From: a bacterium BMS3Bbin10
GTDB taxonomy: Bacteria > Pseudomonadota > Alphaproteobacteria > Rhizobiales > Methyloligellaceae
Direction of reading: 5' to 3'
Length of the DNA stretch: 64,000 nt
Assembly: GCA_002897995.1 (NCBI GenBank)
Contig: BDTT01000012.1
Span: 1 to 64,000 of the forward strand
The position numbers were made by a program, and so were the translations under genes. The stretch's first letter is position 1. The number at the start of each line of letters is the position of its first letter. Shown here piece after piece: positions 6,853 to 16,949 of this stretch. A model generated the notes under the pieces. The model searched no databases and was not told the origin of the DNA. It worked only from the letters and a program-made list of their open reading frames with translations.

Positions 6853-8508
6853 ATGGCCACTCCCCAATATGTTTTCACCATGCAGCAGCTTGGCAAGACT
6901 TACCCCGGCGGCAAGCAGGTCCTCAAAGACATCACCCTGTCGTTTTTGCCGGACGCCAAGATCGGCGTTGTCGGCGTCAACGGCGCGGGCAAATCCACGC
7001 TCATGAAGATCATGGCCGGGCTCGATACGGAGTTCACGGGCGAGGCCTGGTCGGCGGAGGGCATCAAGGTCGGTTACCTGTCGCAGGAGCCCGAGCTCGA
7101 TGCGTCGAAAGACGTGATGGGCAACGCCATGGAAGGGGTTGCCGAAGCCCAGGCCATGCTGGAGCGCTACAACGAACTGGCGATGAATTATTCCGACGAG
7201 ACGGCCGAAGAAATGGCCGAGCTTCAGGACAAGATCGAAGCGCAGGATATCTGGGACCTTGAGTCCAAGGTAGAGATGGCCATGGATGCGCTGCGCTGCC
7301 CGGAAGGCGACGCGGACGTCGCCAAGCTTTCGGGCGGCGAGAAGCGCCGCGTGGCGCTGTGCCGTCTGCTGCTCGCCCAGCCTGGCATTCTGTTGCTGGA
7401 CGAACCCACCAACCATCTCGATGCGGAAACCGTCGCCTGGCTCGAAGGCCATCTCCAGGCCTATCGGGGCTGCGTCATCATGGTGACCCATGACCGCTAT
7501 TTCCTTGACAATATTACGACCTGGACGCTGGAGCTGGATCGCGGCCGGGGCATCCCCTATGAGGGCAATTACTCCTCCTGGCTGGAACAGAAAGCCAAGC
7601 GGCTGGCGCAGGAAGGCCGCGAGGAAGACGCCAAGCAAAAGACGATTTCGCGCGAGCTGGAATGGATTCAGGCCTCACCCCGCGCCCGGCAGGCGAAATC
7701 CAAGGCGCGTTTTCGCGCCTATGACGAGCTGCTTGCGGAAGCAGGAAAGCAGATGCACCGGCGCGCGCAAATCCAGATCCCGCCCGGGCCCCGGCTCGGC
7801 GATCTGGTGATCGAGACGCAAGGCCTGAACAAGGGGTTCGGCGACCGGCTGCTCATTGAAAATCTGGATTTCAAGCTTCCCCCCGGCGGCATCGTCGGCG
7901 TCATCGGCCCCAATGGCGCGGGCAAGACGACGCTGTTCCGCATGATTACCGGTCAGGAGGAGCCTGACGGCGGGACCATCCGTATCGGCGAGACGGTGAA
8001 GCTGGGTTATGTGGACCAGAGCCGCGATGCGCTCGATGACAAAAAGACCGTGTGGGAGGAAATCTCCGGCGGCAGCGATATTATTCAGCTCGGGCCGCGC
8101 GAGGTGCCGTCCCGCGCCTATGTGAGCTGGTTCAATTTCAAGGGCGGCGACCAGCAGCAGAAGGTCGGGCAGCTTTCGGGCGGAGAACGCAACCGGGTCC
8201 ATCTCGCCAATATGCTGAAATCGGGCTCGAATCTGCTGCTGCTCGATGAGCCGACCAACGATCTCGACACCGAAACCCTCGCGGCGCTCGAAGCGGCCCT
8301 GGAAGATTTCGCCGGCTGCGCGGTCATCATCTCCCATGACCGCTTTTTCCTCGACCGCATCGCCACCCACATGCTCGCCTTTGAGGGCGACAGTCACGTC
8401 GAGTGGTTCGAGGGCAATTTCGCCGACTATGAAGAGGACAAGAAACGGCGGCTGGGCGAGGATTCGATTATCCCGAAACGCATTAAATACAAGCGCTTCA
8501 GCCGGTAG
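6853..8508 (+). CDS. ettA: Energy-dependent translational throttle protein EttA (ABC-F ATPase)
   Basis: 551 residues with two ABC ATPase domains and no membrane segment. Domain 1: Walker A GVNGAGKS (about 37-46), signature LSGGEKRR, Walker B LLLDEPTNHLD. Domain 2: GPNGAGKT (about 355), LSGGERNR, LLLDEPTNDLD. The linker between them and the arm after Walker A of domain 1 match EttA, the ABC-F protein that binds the ribosomal E site and gates the first peptide bond according to ATP/ADP ratio. Length equals the usual 550-560. Monocistronic, followed by a hairpin at 8518-8546. The opposite-strand small ORF lies in its upstream region. Confidence 0.95.
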   Translation: MATPQYVFTMQQLGKTYPGGKQVLKDITLSFLPDAKIGVVGVNGAGKSTLMKIMAGLDTEFTGEAWSAEGIKVGYLSQEPELDASKDVMGNAMEGVAEAQAMLERYNELAMNYSDETAEEMAELQDKIEAQDIWDLESKVEMAMDALRCPEGDADVAKLSGGEKRRVALCRLLLAQPGILLLDEPTNHLDAETVAWLEGHLQAYRGCVIMVTHDRYFLDNITTWTLELDRGRGIPYEGNYSSWLEQKAKRLAQEGREEDAKQKTISRELEWIQASPRARQAKSKARFRAYDELLAEAGKQMHRRAQIQIPPGPRLGDLVIETQGLNKGFGDRLLIENLDFKLPPGGIVGVIGPNGAGKTTLFRMITGQEEPDGGTIRIGETVKLGYVDQSRDALDDKKTVWEEISGGSDIIQLGPREVPSRAYVSWFNFKGGDQQQKVGQLSGGERNRVHLANMLKSGSNLLLLDEPTNDLDTETLAALEAALEDFAGCAVIISHDRFFLDRIATHMLAFEGDSHVEWFEGNFADYEEDKKRRLGEDSIIPKRIKYKRFSR

Positions 8509-8517
8509 GGCTGGGTT

Positions 8518-8546
8518 CGGATCAGCGCAGTCCAGTCGCGCTGATC
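8518..8546 (+). terminator. Stem-loop after ettA
   Basis: GGATCAGCG (8518-8526) pairs with CGCTGATCC (8538-8546) around an 11-nt loop. There is no U-tract, so it may be a 3'-end stabilising hairpin or a Rho-assisted terminator. Confidence 0.4.
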
Positions 8547-8597
8547 CCTCGCCACGTTAGCGTTGATAGGCCGAGATATTGCTTCAATAGGGGCTCT

Positions 8598-8671
8598 TTT
8601 TCGCTCACGGCCATTCCGCTTCGCGCGCCCGCGCAGGCCCCGCCGGAGGCGGGAACAGCCGTGAGCGAAAA
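8598..8671. repeat. Palindromic repeat with 14-bp arms (TTTTCGCTCACGGC)
   Basis: TTTTCGCTCACGGC at 8598-8611 is perfectly inverted at 8658-8671, with an inner GCCCCGCCGGAGGCGGG hairpin. A 24-bp piece of the right side (8652-8675) reappears exactly, inverted, inside the oxoprolinase coding sequence (24694-24717), and a related piece lies at 30532-30546. It is therefore a mobile or spreading repeat and not only a local terminator. Confidence 0.65.
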
Positions 8672-8725
8672 CAAACCGATAGCGCAGCAAAACAAACCGG
8701 CTGTTCGGAATATTTACAATCTTCC

Positions 8726-8753
8726 TTGACATATAAAGACATGTTTATATGTT
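8726..8753 (+). promoter_or_regulatory. Promoter and palindromic operator of the samR-metF-metH operon
   Basis: TTGACA (8726-8731), 16-bp spacer, TATGTT (8748-8753). Superimposed is a perfect inverted repeat, ACATATAAA (8729-8737) and TTTATATGT (8744-8752), with a 6-bp centre. The palindrome spans the whole spacer and both boxes, so a bound dimer would block RNA polymerase. The next gene encodes an ArsR-type regulator fused to an AdoMet methyltransferase-like domain, the expected ligand of this site. Confidence 0.75.
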
Positions 8754-8802
8754 TTGCTCCATCAAAGGAGCGGCCGGAGTGGTTCCGGGCCGGTGAAGGT
8801 TC

Positions 8803-9822
8803 ATGTCCGCGAAGATGACGTCAGCGCAGCTCTTGTCCGGCCTGAAGGCCGCCGGTGAATCGACCCGGTTGCGTTTGCTCGCGCTGCTGGCGGCGGGCGA
8901 GCTCAACGTCAAGGACCTGACGCGCATTCTGGGGCAAAGCCAGCCGCGCATTTCGCGGCATCTGAAGTTGCTCACCGAAGCGGGCCTGATCGAACGCTTC
9001 CGCGAGGGCGCCTGGGTGTTCTTCCGGCTGGCCGGCAGCGGCGCGCCGGCGAGTTTGGCGCGGGCGATCGTCAATTCGCTGGATGCGTCGGACCCCGATC
9101 TTGAGCGCGATCATGCGCGGGCTGAAAATGTGATGCGCGAGCGCGCCGAGGCCGCTCAGGAGTATTTCAAGGAACATGCCGCTGAATGGGATGTCATCCG
9201 GGGACTGCATGTCGCCGAAGACGAGGTGGAGCAGGCGATGCTCGACGAGCTTGGGCCCGGCCCCTTTGAGTGCCTGGTTGATCTGGGCACCGGAACCGGT
9301 CGCATATTGCAGTTGTTCGCGGGGCGGGCGAAGCGCGCTGTCGGCGTGGACCTCAACCGCGACATGCTTGCCTATGCCCGCACCAAGCTGGAAGCCGCGC
9401 AGCTTGACCACTGCCAGGTGCGCTATGGCGATCTGTACAGCCTGAATTTCGCCGATGGCGAGGTTGACGCGGTGGTGCTGCATCAGGTGCTGCATTTTCT
9501 CGATGACCCGGCAAGCGCGCTGCGCGAATCGGGCCGGATCCTCAAACCCGGCGGCAAGTTGCTGGTGGCCGACTTTGCACCCCATGAACTGGAGTTTCTG
9601 CGCGAAACCCATGCCCATCGCCGGCTCGGCCTGGAGCCGGGGCAGGTGGCGGGGTGGATCGCGGCCTCGGGGTTGAAACTGGCCGCGCGCAGGGACATGA
9701 CCCCGGGCATGAGCTCCGGGGAGGACAAGCTTACCGTATCGCTTTGGCTTGCCGAGAAGGCAGGTTTCGGTCGCCTGACGGGCGGACGCCAAAAAGGGGA
9801 AGGTCAGGAGGCCGCGCACTGA
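8803..9822 (+). CDS. samR: ArsR-family HTH regulator fused to a SAM-binding methyltransferase domain (SamR-like)
   Basis: 339 residues. The N-terminal winged helix (about 5-85) has the ArsR recognition helix QSQPRISRHLKLLTEAGLIE and wing FREGAWVFFRL. The C-terminal domain (about 140-300) carries methyltransferase motif I LVDLGTGTGRILQLF and the acidic end VGVDLNRDM. This architecture, at the head of metF-metH, matches SamR, described in alphaproteobacteria as a regulator of the methionine cycle sensing S-adenosylmethionine; here the methyltransferase fold presumably serves as the sensor. It probably represses its own operon through the palindrome at 8729-8752. Its stop overlaps the metF start (TGATG). 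The gene symbol rests on context and architecture. Confidence 0.85.
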   Translation: MSAKMTSAQLLSGLKAAGESTRLRLLALLAAGELNVKDLTRILGQSQPRISRHLKLLTEAGLIERFREGAWVFFRLAGSGAPASLARAIVNSLDASDPDLERDHARAENVMRERAEAAQEYFKEHAAEWDVIRGLHVAEDEVEQAMLDELGPGPFECLVDLGTGTGRILQLFAGRAKRAVGVDLNRDMLAYARTKLEAAQLDHCQVRYGDLYSLNFADGEVDAVVLHQVLHFLDDPASALRESGRILKPGGKLLVADFAPHELEFLRETHAHRRLGLEPGQVAGWIAASGLKLAARRDMTPGMSSGEDKLTVSLWLAEKAGFGRLTGGRQKGEGQEAAH

Positions 9823-10745
9823 TGCTGGACACGTCAAACAACAGAACTCCTAACGGGAACTCAAATGAGCTGAATGTCTCATTCGAGTTTTTCCCGCCCA
9901 GGACACGCAAGATGGAAGAAACGCTGTGGCAGGCGATCCGGCGTCTTGAACCGCTTGGCCCCCGTTTCATCTCGGTGACATACGGCGCTGGCGGCTCCAC
10001 CCGTGAGCGCACCCACGCGACGGTTGCCCGTATTCTCAAGGAGACCGCGCTGAAGCCCGCGGCGCATCTGACATGCATTGGCGCCACCCGCGAGGAGGTC
10101 GACGCCGTCATCAGGGATTACTGGGATCTGGGCGTGCGCCATATCGTGGCGTTGCGCGGCGACCCGGCCGATGGCGAGGGCACGCCCTATACGCCTCACC
10201 CCGGCGGCTATGCCAATGCGGCGGAGCTGACCGCCGGGATCAGGCGCATCGCGGATTTCGAAGTCTCCGTGTCGGCCTATCCCGAAAAGCACCCCGACAG
10301 CCCGGATTTCGCCGCCGACATCGATATGCTCAAAGCCAAGGTCGATGCCGGCGCCACCCGCGCGATCACCCAGTTCTTTTTCGATAACGATCTTTACTTT
10401 CGTTATCTGGACCGGGTTCGCGCGGCGGGCATCGACATCCCCATTACGCCGGGCTTCATTCCGATCCTGAATTTCAGGCAGGTGGCGAAGTTTGCGGCCC
10501 TCTGCGGCACGCATATGCCAAGCCGGATCGCGGCCCGTTACGAGGGGCTGGATGACGACCCCGAAACGCGCAAGCTGGTGGCCGCGACGATTGCGGCGGA
10601 GCAGGCGTCGGACCTGGCGGCGCAAGGGGTCACCGATTTTCACTTTTACACGCTGAACCGGGCCGATCTGGTGTTCGCGATCTGCCATCTTCTGGGCCTG
10701 CGCCCGAAGGCGCCGGCGGAAAAGGAAAATGAGGCGTCCCAATGA
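9822..10745 (+). CDS. metF: 5,10-methylenetetrahydrofolate reductase
   Basis: 307 residues. [11 protein letters not shown] at the N-terminus, [14 protein letters not shown] near 48-61, [21 protein letters not shown] and the [16 protein letters not shown] strand are hallmark FAD and folate contacts of MetF, which makes 5-methyl-THF for methionine synthase. I chose the ATG at 9822 because it overlaps the samR stop by one base and follows AGGTCAGGAG. The frame is open further upstream, but that part lies inside samR. The C-terminal [18 protein letters not shown] is intact. It overlaps metH by 4 nt. Confidence 0.95.
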   Translation: MLDTSNNRTPNGNSNELNVSFEFFPPRTRKMEETLWQAIRRLEPLGPRFISVTYGAGGSTRERTHATVARILKETALKPAAHLTCIGATREEVDAVIRDYWDLGVRHIVALRGDPADGEGTPYTPHPGGYANAAELTAGIRRIADFEVSVSAYPEKHPDSPDFAADIDMLKAKVDAGATRAITQFFFDNDLYFRYLDRVRAAGIDIPITPGFIPILNFRQVAKFAALCGTHMPSRIAARYEGLDDDPETRKLVAATIAAEQASDLAAQGVTDFHFYTLNRADLVFAICHLLGLRPKAPAEKENEASQ

Positions 10746-11803
10746 CCCGCGAGGAACGCATCGCCGCGCTGAAGAAGGCCGTCCAGAGCCGCATTCTCAT
10801 TCTCGATGGCGCCATGGGCACCATGATCCAGCGCTACAGGCTGGATGAAGAGGCTTATCGCGGGGAGCGCTACAAGGACTGGGGTCAGGATTTGAAGGGC
10901 AACAATGATTTGTTGTCGTTGACCCAGCCTCAGATTATTCGCGAAATCCACGACGCTTTTCTCAAGGCCGGCGCGGACCTGATTGAAACCAATACGTTTA
11001 ACGCCACGTCGATTTCGCAATCGGACTACGGGCTGGAGGAAATCGCCTATGAACTCAATCTGGAAGCGGCCCGCCTGGCACGCGCCGCCGCCGATGCGTG
11101 GACGCAAAAGACGCCGGACAAACCCCGCTTTGTCGCCGGCGCCATCGGGCCGACCAACCGCACAGCTTCCGTTTCGCCGGATGTGAACAATCCGGGCTTT
11201 CGCAATGTAACCTTTGATGAACTGGTTGAGGCTTATTGTGAGCAGACGCGCGGGCTGATTGAGGGCGGCGCGGATACCATCCTGATCGAGACCATATTCG
11301 ACACCCTCAACGCCAAGGCCGCCGGATTTGCGGTCCGCCAGATGTTCGAGGAGCTGGGAACCGAATTGCCGCTGATGATTTCAGGCACCATCACCGATCT
11401 GTCGGGCCGCAATCTTTCGGGCCAGACCACGGAGGCCTTCTGGTATTCGATGCGGCATCTCAAGCCGTTCTCCATCGGTATGAACTGCTCTTTCGGCGCG
11501 GAACAGTTGCGCCCGGCCGTGTCCGATCTGGCGGAAGAGGCGGAAGTTCTCGTGACCGCCTACCCCAATGCCGGTCTGCCCAATGAGCTTGGCGAATATG
11601 ATGAAACGCCGGAAGAGTTCGCCCCCAAACTCGAAGAATGGGCCAGGGACGGGCTGGTCAACATGGTGGGGGGATGCTGCGGCACGACGCCCGGCCATAT
11701 TCGCGCCCTGGCGGAGGCAGTGGCCAAATATCCACCACGCAAGGTCCCTGAGCCAGAACACAAGATGCGCCTGTCGGGCCTCGAGCCCTTTGTGCATGAT
11801 TGA
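10742..11803 (+). CDS. metH: Methionine synthase, homocysteine-binding subunit (N-terminal half of split MetH)
   Basis: 353 residues covering only the homocysteine S-methyltransferase barrel. [14 protein letters not shown] at about 17-30, the first zinc cysteine in GMNCSFGAE and the zinc cysteine pair in [11 protein letters not shown] near 315 are all present. In most bacteria this is module 1 of a ~1200-residue MetH; here it ends at a stop followed by 24 nt and a new start for the cobalamin half. Both parts keep all catalytic residues and have clean boundaries, so this looks like a stable gene split, known in several alphaproteobacteria, and not a frameshift. ATGA overlap with metF implies coupled translation. 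Confidence 0.9.
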   Translation: MTREERIAALKKAVQSRILILDGAMGTMIQRYRLDEEAYRGERYKDWGQDLKGNNDLLSLTQPQIIREIHDAFLKAGADLIETNTFNATSISQSDYGLEEIAYELNLEAARLARAAADAWTQKTPDKPRFVAGAIGPTNRTASVSPDVNNPGFRNVTFDELVEAYCEQTRGLIEGGADTILIETIFDTLNAKAAGFAVRQMFEELGTELPLMISGTITDLSGRNLSGQTTEAFWYSMRHLKPFSIGMNCSFGAEQLRPAVSDLAEEAEVLVTAYPNAGLPNELGEYDETPEEFAPKLEEWARDGLVNMVGGCCGTTPGHIRALAEAVAKYPPRKVPEPEHKMRLSGLEPFVHD

Positions 11804-11827
11804 CCGGATAAGAGGCTAATTCCTTAC

Positions 11828-14509
11828 ATGACCAATTCAGGCGCGACATTCATCAATATTGGCGAGCGGACCAACGTCACGGGCTCGGCCAAATTCCGCA
11901 AACTCATCGAGGCCGACGATTATGCGGCCGCGGTCGAGGTGGCGCGCGAGCAAGTCGAGAACGGCGCGCAGATCATCGACGTCAACATGGATGAGGGCCT
12001 GCTCGATTCTGAAGCGGCCATGGTCACCTTTTTGAACCTGATCGCGGCGGAGCCGGACATTGCCCGCGTGCCGGTGATGATCGACTCGTCGAAATGGTCG
12101 GTTATCGAGGCCGGGCTGAAATGCGTGCAGGGCAAGGGGATCGTCAATTCGATCAGCATGAAGGAAGGCGAGGAGCCGTTTCTGGAACAAGCCAGGAAGG
12201 TTCTGAGTTACGGCGCGGCGGTGGTCGTGATGGCGTTCGACGAGGAGGGCCAGGCCGACACGGCGGAACGCAAAATCTCCATCTGCGAGCGGGCCTACAA
12301 GCTATTGACCGAGGAGGTCTGCTTCCCGCCCGAAGACATTATTTTCGATCCGAATATTTTCGCCGTCGCGACGGGGATCGAGGAACATAACAATTACGGT
12401 GTCGATTTCATCGAAGCGACGCGGGCGATCAAGGAAAAACTCCCTTACGTTCACGTATCGGGCGGTGTTTCCAATCTTTCATTTTCCTTCCGCGGCAACA
12501 ATCTGGTGCGCGAGGCGATGCATTCAGTGTTCCTGTATCACGCCATTGCGGCGGGCATGGATATGGGCATCGTCAATGCCGGGCAGCTCGCCATCTATGA
12601 GGACATCGAGCCTGAGCTGCGGACGCGTGTCGAGGATGTCATCCTTAACCGCCGCGACGACGCCACCGACCGGCTGCTGGAAGCGGCGGAACGCTTCAAG
12701 GGGCAGGGCGGCAAGCGAAAAGTGGAAGATTTGTCCTGGCGCGAGGCTCCAGTAGAGGAGCGCATCACCCACGCGCTGGTCAGCGGCATCGCCACCTTCA
12801 TTGTGGAGGACACCGAAGAAGCGAGGCAGAAGGCGACGCGCCCGCTGCATGTGATCGAAGGGCCGCTGATGGACGGCATGAATGTGGTCGGCGATTTGTT
12901 CGGCTCGGGCAAGATGTTCCTGCCGCAGGTGGTCAAGTCCGCGCGCGTCATGAAGCAGGCGGTGGCCCATCTCATGCCGTTTATGGACAAGGAAAAAGAA
13001 GAGCTCGGCCTGGAGGGCGCCCGGGCCGCGGGCAAGATATTGCTCGCCACCGTGAAGGGCGATGTTCATGACATCGGCAAGAACATCGTCGGCGTGGTTC
13101 TCCAGTGCAACAATTACGAGGTCATTGATCTCGGCGTCATGGTGCCGGCCCAGAAAATCCTCGAGACGGCGCGCGAAAATGGCGTCGACATTATCGGTTT
13201 GTCCGGCCTCATCACGCCAAGCCTCGACGAGATGTGCCATGTGGCGGCGGAAATGGAGCGCGAAGGTTTCGATATCCCGCTGCTCATCGGCGGCGCGACA
13301 ACCAGCCAGGTGCACACCGCCGTCAAGATCGACCCCAACTATAACAGGGGCCAGGCGGTCTATGTGGTCGATGCCAGCCGGGCGGTTGGCGTCGCATCGA
13401 ACCTGCTCTCCGATACCGGGCACGAAGGTTATGTCGCGCGCGTGCGCCAGGATTATGCGCGTGTCGCGGAGGCCCATGCGCGCGGTCAGCGCAATAAGAG
13501 GCGCGTTTCGATTGGCGGGGCGCGCAGGAACAAGGTTGGCATCGACTGGTCTTCATACCAGCCGCCCAAGCCGTCTTTCACCGGAACCCGCCCCTTCAGG
13601 GACGTGGATTTGAGCGAGATCCGCCCGTTCATCGACTGGACACCGTTCTTCTCCACCTGGGAGATGAAAGGCCGCTATCCGCGTATTCTCGATGACGACA
13701 AACTGGGCGAAGCCGCGCGCGGCCTGTTTGAAGACGCGCAGGTTCTGCTGGACCAGATCGTGCAAGAGAAATGGCTGACGGCGAATGGGGTGGTCGGCTT
13801 CTGGCCCGCCAACGCGATTGGCGGCGACGACATTGAGCTCTACACCAGTGAGACCCGCAATGAGCGCCTGGCGGTGCTGCATTCCCTGCGCCAGCAGATC
13901 GCCCGGAGCAGCGGCCGCGCCAATGCCGCATTGGCTGATTTCATCGCGCCCAGGGAAACCGGCCTCGCCGACTATATCGGCGCCTTCGCGGTGACCACCG
14001 GATTGGGCGAGGAGCCGCATCTCAAGCGCTTTGAAGAGGCTCATGACGACTATTCGAAGATCATGCTCAAAGCGCTCGCCGACCGGCTGGCGGAAGCCTT
14101 TGCGGAAATGCTTCACCAAAAGGTTCGCAAAGAGCTCTGGGCCTATGCGCCGGACGAGGCGCTGACGCCGGACGATCTGATCGCGGAGAAATATCAGGGC
14201 ATCCGGCCGGCGCCCGGCTATCCCGCGCAACCCGATCACACTGAAAAGCGAACGCTGTTCGACCTTCTGGATGCGGAGAAGGCCACCGGCATCACGCTGA
14301 CGGAGAGCTTTGCCATGTCGCCGGGAGCGGCCGTATCGGGGCTCTACTTCTCGCATCCCGAAAGCCACTATTTCGGCGTCGGCAAGATCGACCGCGATCA
14401 GATCGAGGATTACGCCGCGCGCAAGGGATGGGATATAGAAACCTGCGAGAAGTGGCTGGCGCCGATCCTCAATTACGATCCCAAGAGTATAGGCACCCAG
14501 GCAGCATAA
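11828..14509 (+). CDS. metH: Methionine synthase, folate/cobalamin/reactivation subunit (C-terminal part of split MetH)
   Basis: 893 residues with three modules: pterin-binding barrel (about 5-280; [13 protein letters not shown] and [13 protein letters not shown]), cobalamin cap and Rossmann domains (about 300-560; [16 protein letters not shown] contains the DxHxxG lower-axial histidine), and AdoMet-dependent reactivation domain (about 600-890; [12 protein letters not shown]). It transfers methyl from 5-methyl-THF to cob(I)alamin and then to homocysteine held by the partner subunit encoded just upstream. The start ATG lies 24 nt after the preceding stop. No cobalamin riboswitch is visible in the operon, so control probably rests on the SamR-like operator. 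Confidence 0.93.
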   Translation: MTNSGATFINIGERTNVTGSAKFRKLIEADDYAAAVEVAREQVENGAQIIDVNMDEGLLDSEAAMVTFLNLIAAEPDIARVPVMIDSSKWSVIEAGLKCVQGKGIVNSISMKEGEEPFLEQARKVLSYGAAVVVMAFDEEGQADTAERKISICERAYKLLTEEVCFPPEDIIFDPNIFAVATGIEEHNNYGVDFIEATRAIKEKLPYVHVSGGVSNLSFSFRGNNLVREAMHSVFLYHAIAAGMDMGIVNAGQLAIYEDIEPELRTRVEDVILNRRDDATDRLLEAAERFKGQGGKRKVEDLSWREAPVEERITHALVSGIATFIVEDTEEARQKATRPLHVIEGPLMDGMNVVGDLFGSGKMFLPQVVKSARVMKQAVAHLMPFMDKEKEELGLEGARAAGKILLATVKGDVHDIGKNIVGVVLQCNNYEVIDLGVMVPAQKILETARENGVDIIGLSGLITPSLDEMCHVAAEMEREGFDIPLLIGGATTSQVHTAVKIDPNYNRGQAVYVVDASRAVGVASNLLSDTGHEGYVARVRQDYARVAEAHARGQRNKRRVSIGGARRNKVGIDWSSYQPPKPSFTGTRPFRDVDLSEIRPFIDWTPFFSTWEMKGRYPRILDDDKLGEAARGLFEDAQVLLDQIVQEKWLTANGVVGFWPANAIGGDDIELYTSETRNERLAVLHSLRQQIARSSGRANAALADFIAPRETGLADYIGAFAVTTGLGEEPHLKRFEEAHDDYSKIMLKALADRLAEAFAEMLHQKVRKELWAYAPDEALTPDDLIAEKYQGIRPAPGYPAQPDHTEKRTLFDLLDAEKATGITLTESFAMSPGAAVSGLYFSHPESHYFGVGKIDRDQIEDYAARKGWDIETCEKWLAPILNYDPKSIGTQAA

Positions 14510-14520
14510 GGCCTCCCTTC

Positions 14521-15696
14521 ATGGATATTGATCTCTTGCGGGGGGAAACCCCCGGGGCCGCCCACCGCGTCCATCTCAATAATGCCGGGGCGGGGCTCAT
14601 GCCGCGCGCCGTGATCGGCACAGTCAAGGACCATATCGATTTGGAAGCGCGCATTGGCGGATATGAAGCCAAAGCCAGGGAAAACGATCGTATCGAGGCG
14701 GCCTATGAGAGTGTGGCGCGGCTGATTGGCGCGGACAAATCGGAAATTGCTTTTGTCGAAAATGCCACCGTTGCCTGGCAGCACGCCTTCTTCGCGCAGA
14801 ATTTGAAAGCGGGCGACCGCATCGTGACGGCGGAGGCGGAATACGCCGCCAACTACATCGCCTATCTTCAGGTGCAAAAACGCACCGGCTGCGTGATCGA
14901 CGTCATTCCGAACGACGCGGGCGGCGCCAGCGATCCGCAGGCGCTGGAAAAGATGATTGACGGAAAGGTGAAGCTCATCGCCATCACCTGGATCCCCACT
15001 AATGGCGGTCTCGTCAATCCTGCCGCCGCCATCGGCGCGGTCGCCAGGGCGCATGGCATTCCCTATTTGCTGGATGCCTGCCAGGCGGTCGGGCAGCTGC
15101 CGGTGGATGTCGGGGAGCTGGGCTGCGATTTTCTGTCCGCCACGGGACGCAAGTTCCTGCGGGGCCCGCGCGGGACGGGGTTTCTCTATGTGAGGGCTGA
15201 GAGGCTGGAGCGCCTTGAGCCCCTTATGCTCGATATGTTCGGGGCGGAATGGACCGCGCCGGAGGTCTATGAAATGCGCCCCGACGCGCGGCGGTTTGAA
15301 ACCTGGGAGAGCTCACTGGCGCTGCATCTGGGACTGGGGGCGGCGGCAGACTATGCGCTCGATGCCGGGCTGCCGGCCATTCAGGCGCGCGCGTTTATGC
15401 TTGGGAATAGTCTGCGCGATGGGCTTGATAAAATTCCCGGTGTGAGCGTCCATGATATTGGCGCCGAGAAATGTGCGATCGTGACCTTTTCCCATGAGCG
15501 TATTGCGGCCGCGGACATCGCCGAAGCCCTGCGTGCGCAGAACATCAATGTGAGCGTATCGCGTCCCCCCAGCACATTGCTCGATGCGCGGGCGAGGGAG
15601 TTGCCCGATCTGGTGCGCGTCTCGCCGCATTACTACAATAGCGAAGACGAACTGGAGACGTTTCTGGGCGCGTTGCGCGGCGTCACCGGTCGCTGA
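14521..15696 (+). CDS. Class V aminotransferase-fold PLP enzyme, paralogue A
   Basis: 391 residues; start at the ATG 11 nt after metH. VHLNNAGAGLMP near 15-27, the PLP-stacking region AEYAANYIAYLQ, the aspartate strand YLLDACQAVGQLPVD, and the Schiff-base lysine in SATGRKFLRGPRGTGFLYV near 215-230 are present. The GRK(F/W)L.GPRGTG loop resembles EgtE-like C-S lyases and other class V members acting on small sulfur or amino compounds. It is closely related to the next gene. Position at the end of a methionine operon suggests sulfur amino-acid chemistry, but the substrate is not determined. Confidence 0.8.
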   Translation: MDIDLLRGETPGAAHRVHLNNAGAGLMPRAVIGTVKDHIDLEARIGGYEAKARENDRIEAAYESVARLIGADKSEIAFVENATVAWQHAFFAQNLKAGDRIVTAEAEYAANYIAYLQVQKRTGCVIDVIPNDAGGASDPQALEKMIDGKVKLIAITWIPTNGGLVNPAAAIGAVARAHGIPYLLDACQAVGQLPVDVGELGCDFLSATGRKFLRGPRGTGFLYVRAERLERLEPLMLDMFGAEWTAPEVYEMRPDARRFETWESSLALHLGLGAAADYALDAGLPAIQARAFMLGNSLRDGLDKIPGVSVHDIGAEKCAIVTFSHERIAAADIAEALRAQNINVSVSRPPSTLLDARARELPDLVRVSPHYYNSEDELETFLGALRGVTGR

Positions 15697-15740
15697 AATG
15701 GCGGAAATTCACCCAGCCAGCCGGAGAATGGACACCCCCC

Positions 15741-16925
15741 ATGTTTGATTTGACCAAGGCGCGTGCGGACACACCGGCGGGCCAAAACGGCATTTATCTG
15801 AACAATGCCGGCTGCTCCTTGATGCCGCGGCCGGTCATTGAGGCGGTGCAGGATTATTTCGCGCTTGAAGCCGGGATTGGCGGCTTCCGCGCGGTGACAC
15901 GGGAAGCCGGGGCAATCGCCGCGGTTTACGCTTCGGTGGCGGCATTGATAAACGCAAAATCAGATGAGATCGCGCTGATGGGGAGCCATACGGCGGCATG
16001 GCAGTCCGTGTTCTATGGCCTGTCCTTCACCGAAGGCGACCGGATCCTCACCAGCCAGTCGGAATATGGCGCCAACTATGTCGCTTTCCTGCAGATGCGG
16101 AAGCGCACCGGATGCGTGATCGATGTGATCCCCTGCGGCGGGGACGGGGCGAGCGACCCGGTGGCGCTGGACAAGATGATTGATGACCGGGTCAAGCTCA
16201 TCGCCATCAACTGGATTCCAACGAATGGCGGCCTCATGAACCCCGCCGCCGAAATAGGCCGTGTCGCCAGAGCGCACGGCATTCCCTATCTGCTGGATGC
16301 ATGCCAGGCGGTTGGACAGACGCCTGTCGACGTTGAGGAACTGGGCTGCGATTTTTTGAGTGCCACGGGGCGCAAATGGCTGCGCGGCCCCAAGGGAACG
16401 GGGTTCTTGTATGTGCGTCAGGCCGGATTGGCCTCGGGCCGGCCCGAACCCGCCATGATCGACGACTTTGGCGCTCTCTGGAAGAAACCGGATGCCTATG
16501 AACTTGTGGCGGGCGCCCGCCGCTATGAGACCCATGAAAATGCGCCGGCCCTGCGGCTGGGTCTGGGTGCGGCGGCGGACTATGCGCTTGCGCTGGGGCT
16601 GGACAGAATCCGCGAACGCGTGCGCCGCCTGGCCGAAGGCCTGCGCGCTGAACTTGCGCGTATGCCCGGTATCGCCGTGCATGATCTTGGCGCCGAGCAT
16701 GCGGGCCTTGTGACTTTCACCCATGACGCCGTTGCGCCCGGCGCGATCGCACAGGCGCTCGAAGGCGAGGCGATATATGTGAAGGTCGTTCCGCGTGAGG
16801 GCGCCCTGCTTGATTCGACCGCGCGCCAGTTAACGCAGATTCTGCGCGTTTCGCCGCATTACTTTAACGCCGAGGAGGAACTGGAGACATTCCTGCGGGC
16901 GCTGCGCAAGGTGACACGCGCCTGA
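15741..16925 (+). CDS. Class V aminotransferase-fold PLP enzyme, paralogue B
   Basis: 394 residues, roughly half identical by eye to the gene before it: YLNNAGCSLMPRPVI, SEYGANYVAFLQ, IPYLLDACQAVGQTPVDVEE, and the lysine loop SATGRKWLRGPKGTGFLYV. The tandem arrangement indicates an old duplication with divergence. The 44-nt gap before it ends in GGAGAATGGACACCCCCC, so translation is independent of the upstream copy. Both copies keep the catalytic lysine and aspartate, so both are probably active; they may differ in substrate or form a heterodimer. Confidence 0.8.
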   Translation: MFDLTKARADTPAGQNGIYLNNAGCSLMPRPVIEAVQDYFALEAGIGGFRAVTREAGAIAAVYASVAALINAKSDEIALMGSHTAAWQSVFYGLSFTEGDRILTSQSEYGANYVAFLQMRKRTGCVIDVIPCGGDGASDPVALDKMIDDRVKLIAINWIPTNGGLMNPAAEIGRVARAHGIPYLLDACQAVGQTPVDVEELGCDFLSATGRKWLRGPKGTGFLYVRQAGLASGRPEPAMIDDFGALWKKPDAYELVAGARRYETHENAPALRLGLGAAADYALALGLDRIRERVRRLAEGLRAELARMPGIAVHDLGAEHAGLVTFTHDAVAPGAIAQALEGEAIYVKVVPREGALLDSTARQLTQILRVSPHYFNAEEELETFLRALRKVTRA

Positions 16926-16949
16926 GTCCTGCGATTGAGGGTCCAGCCT

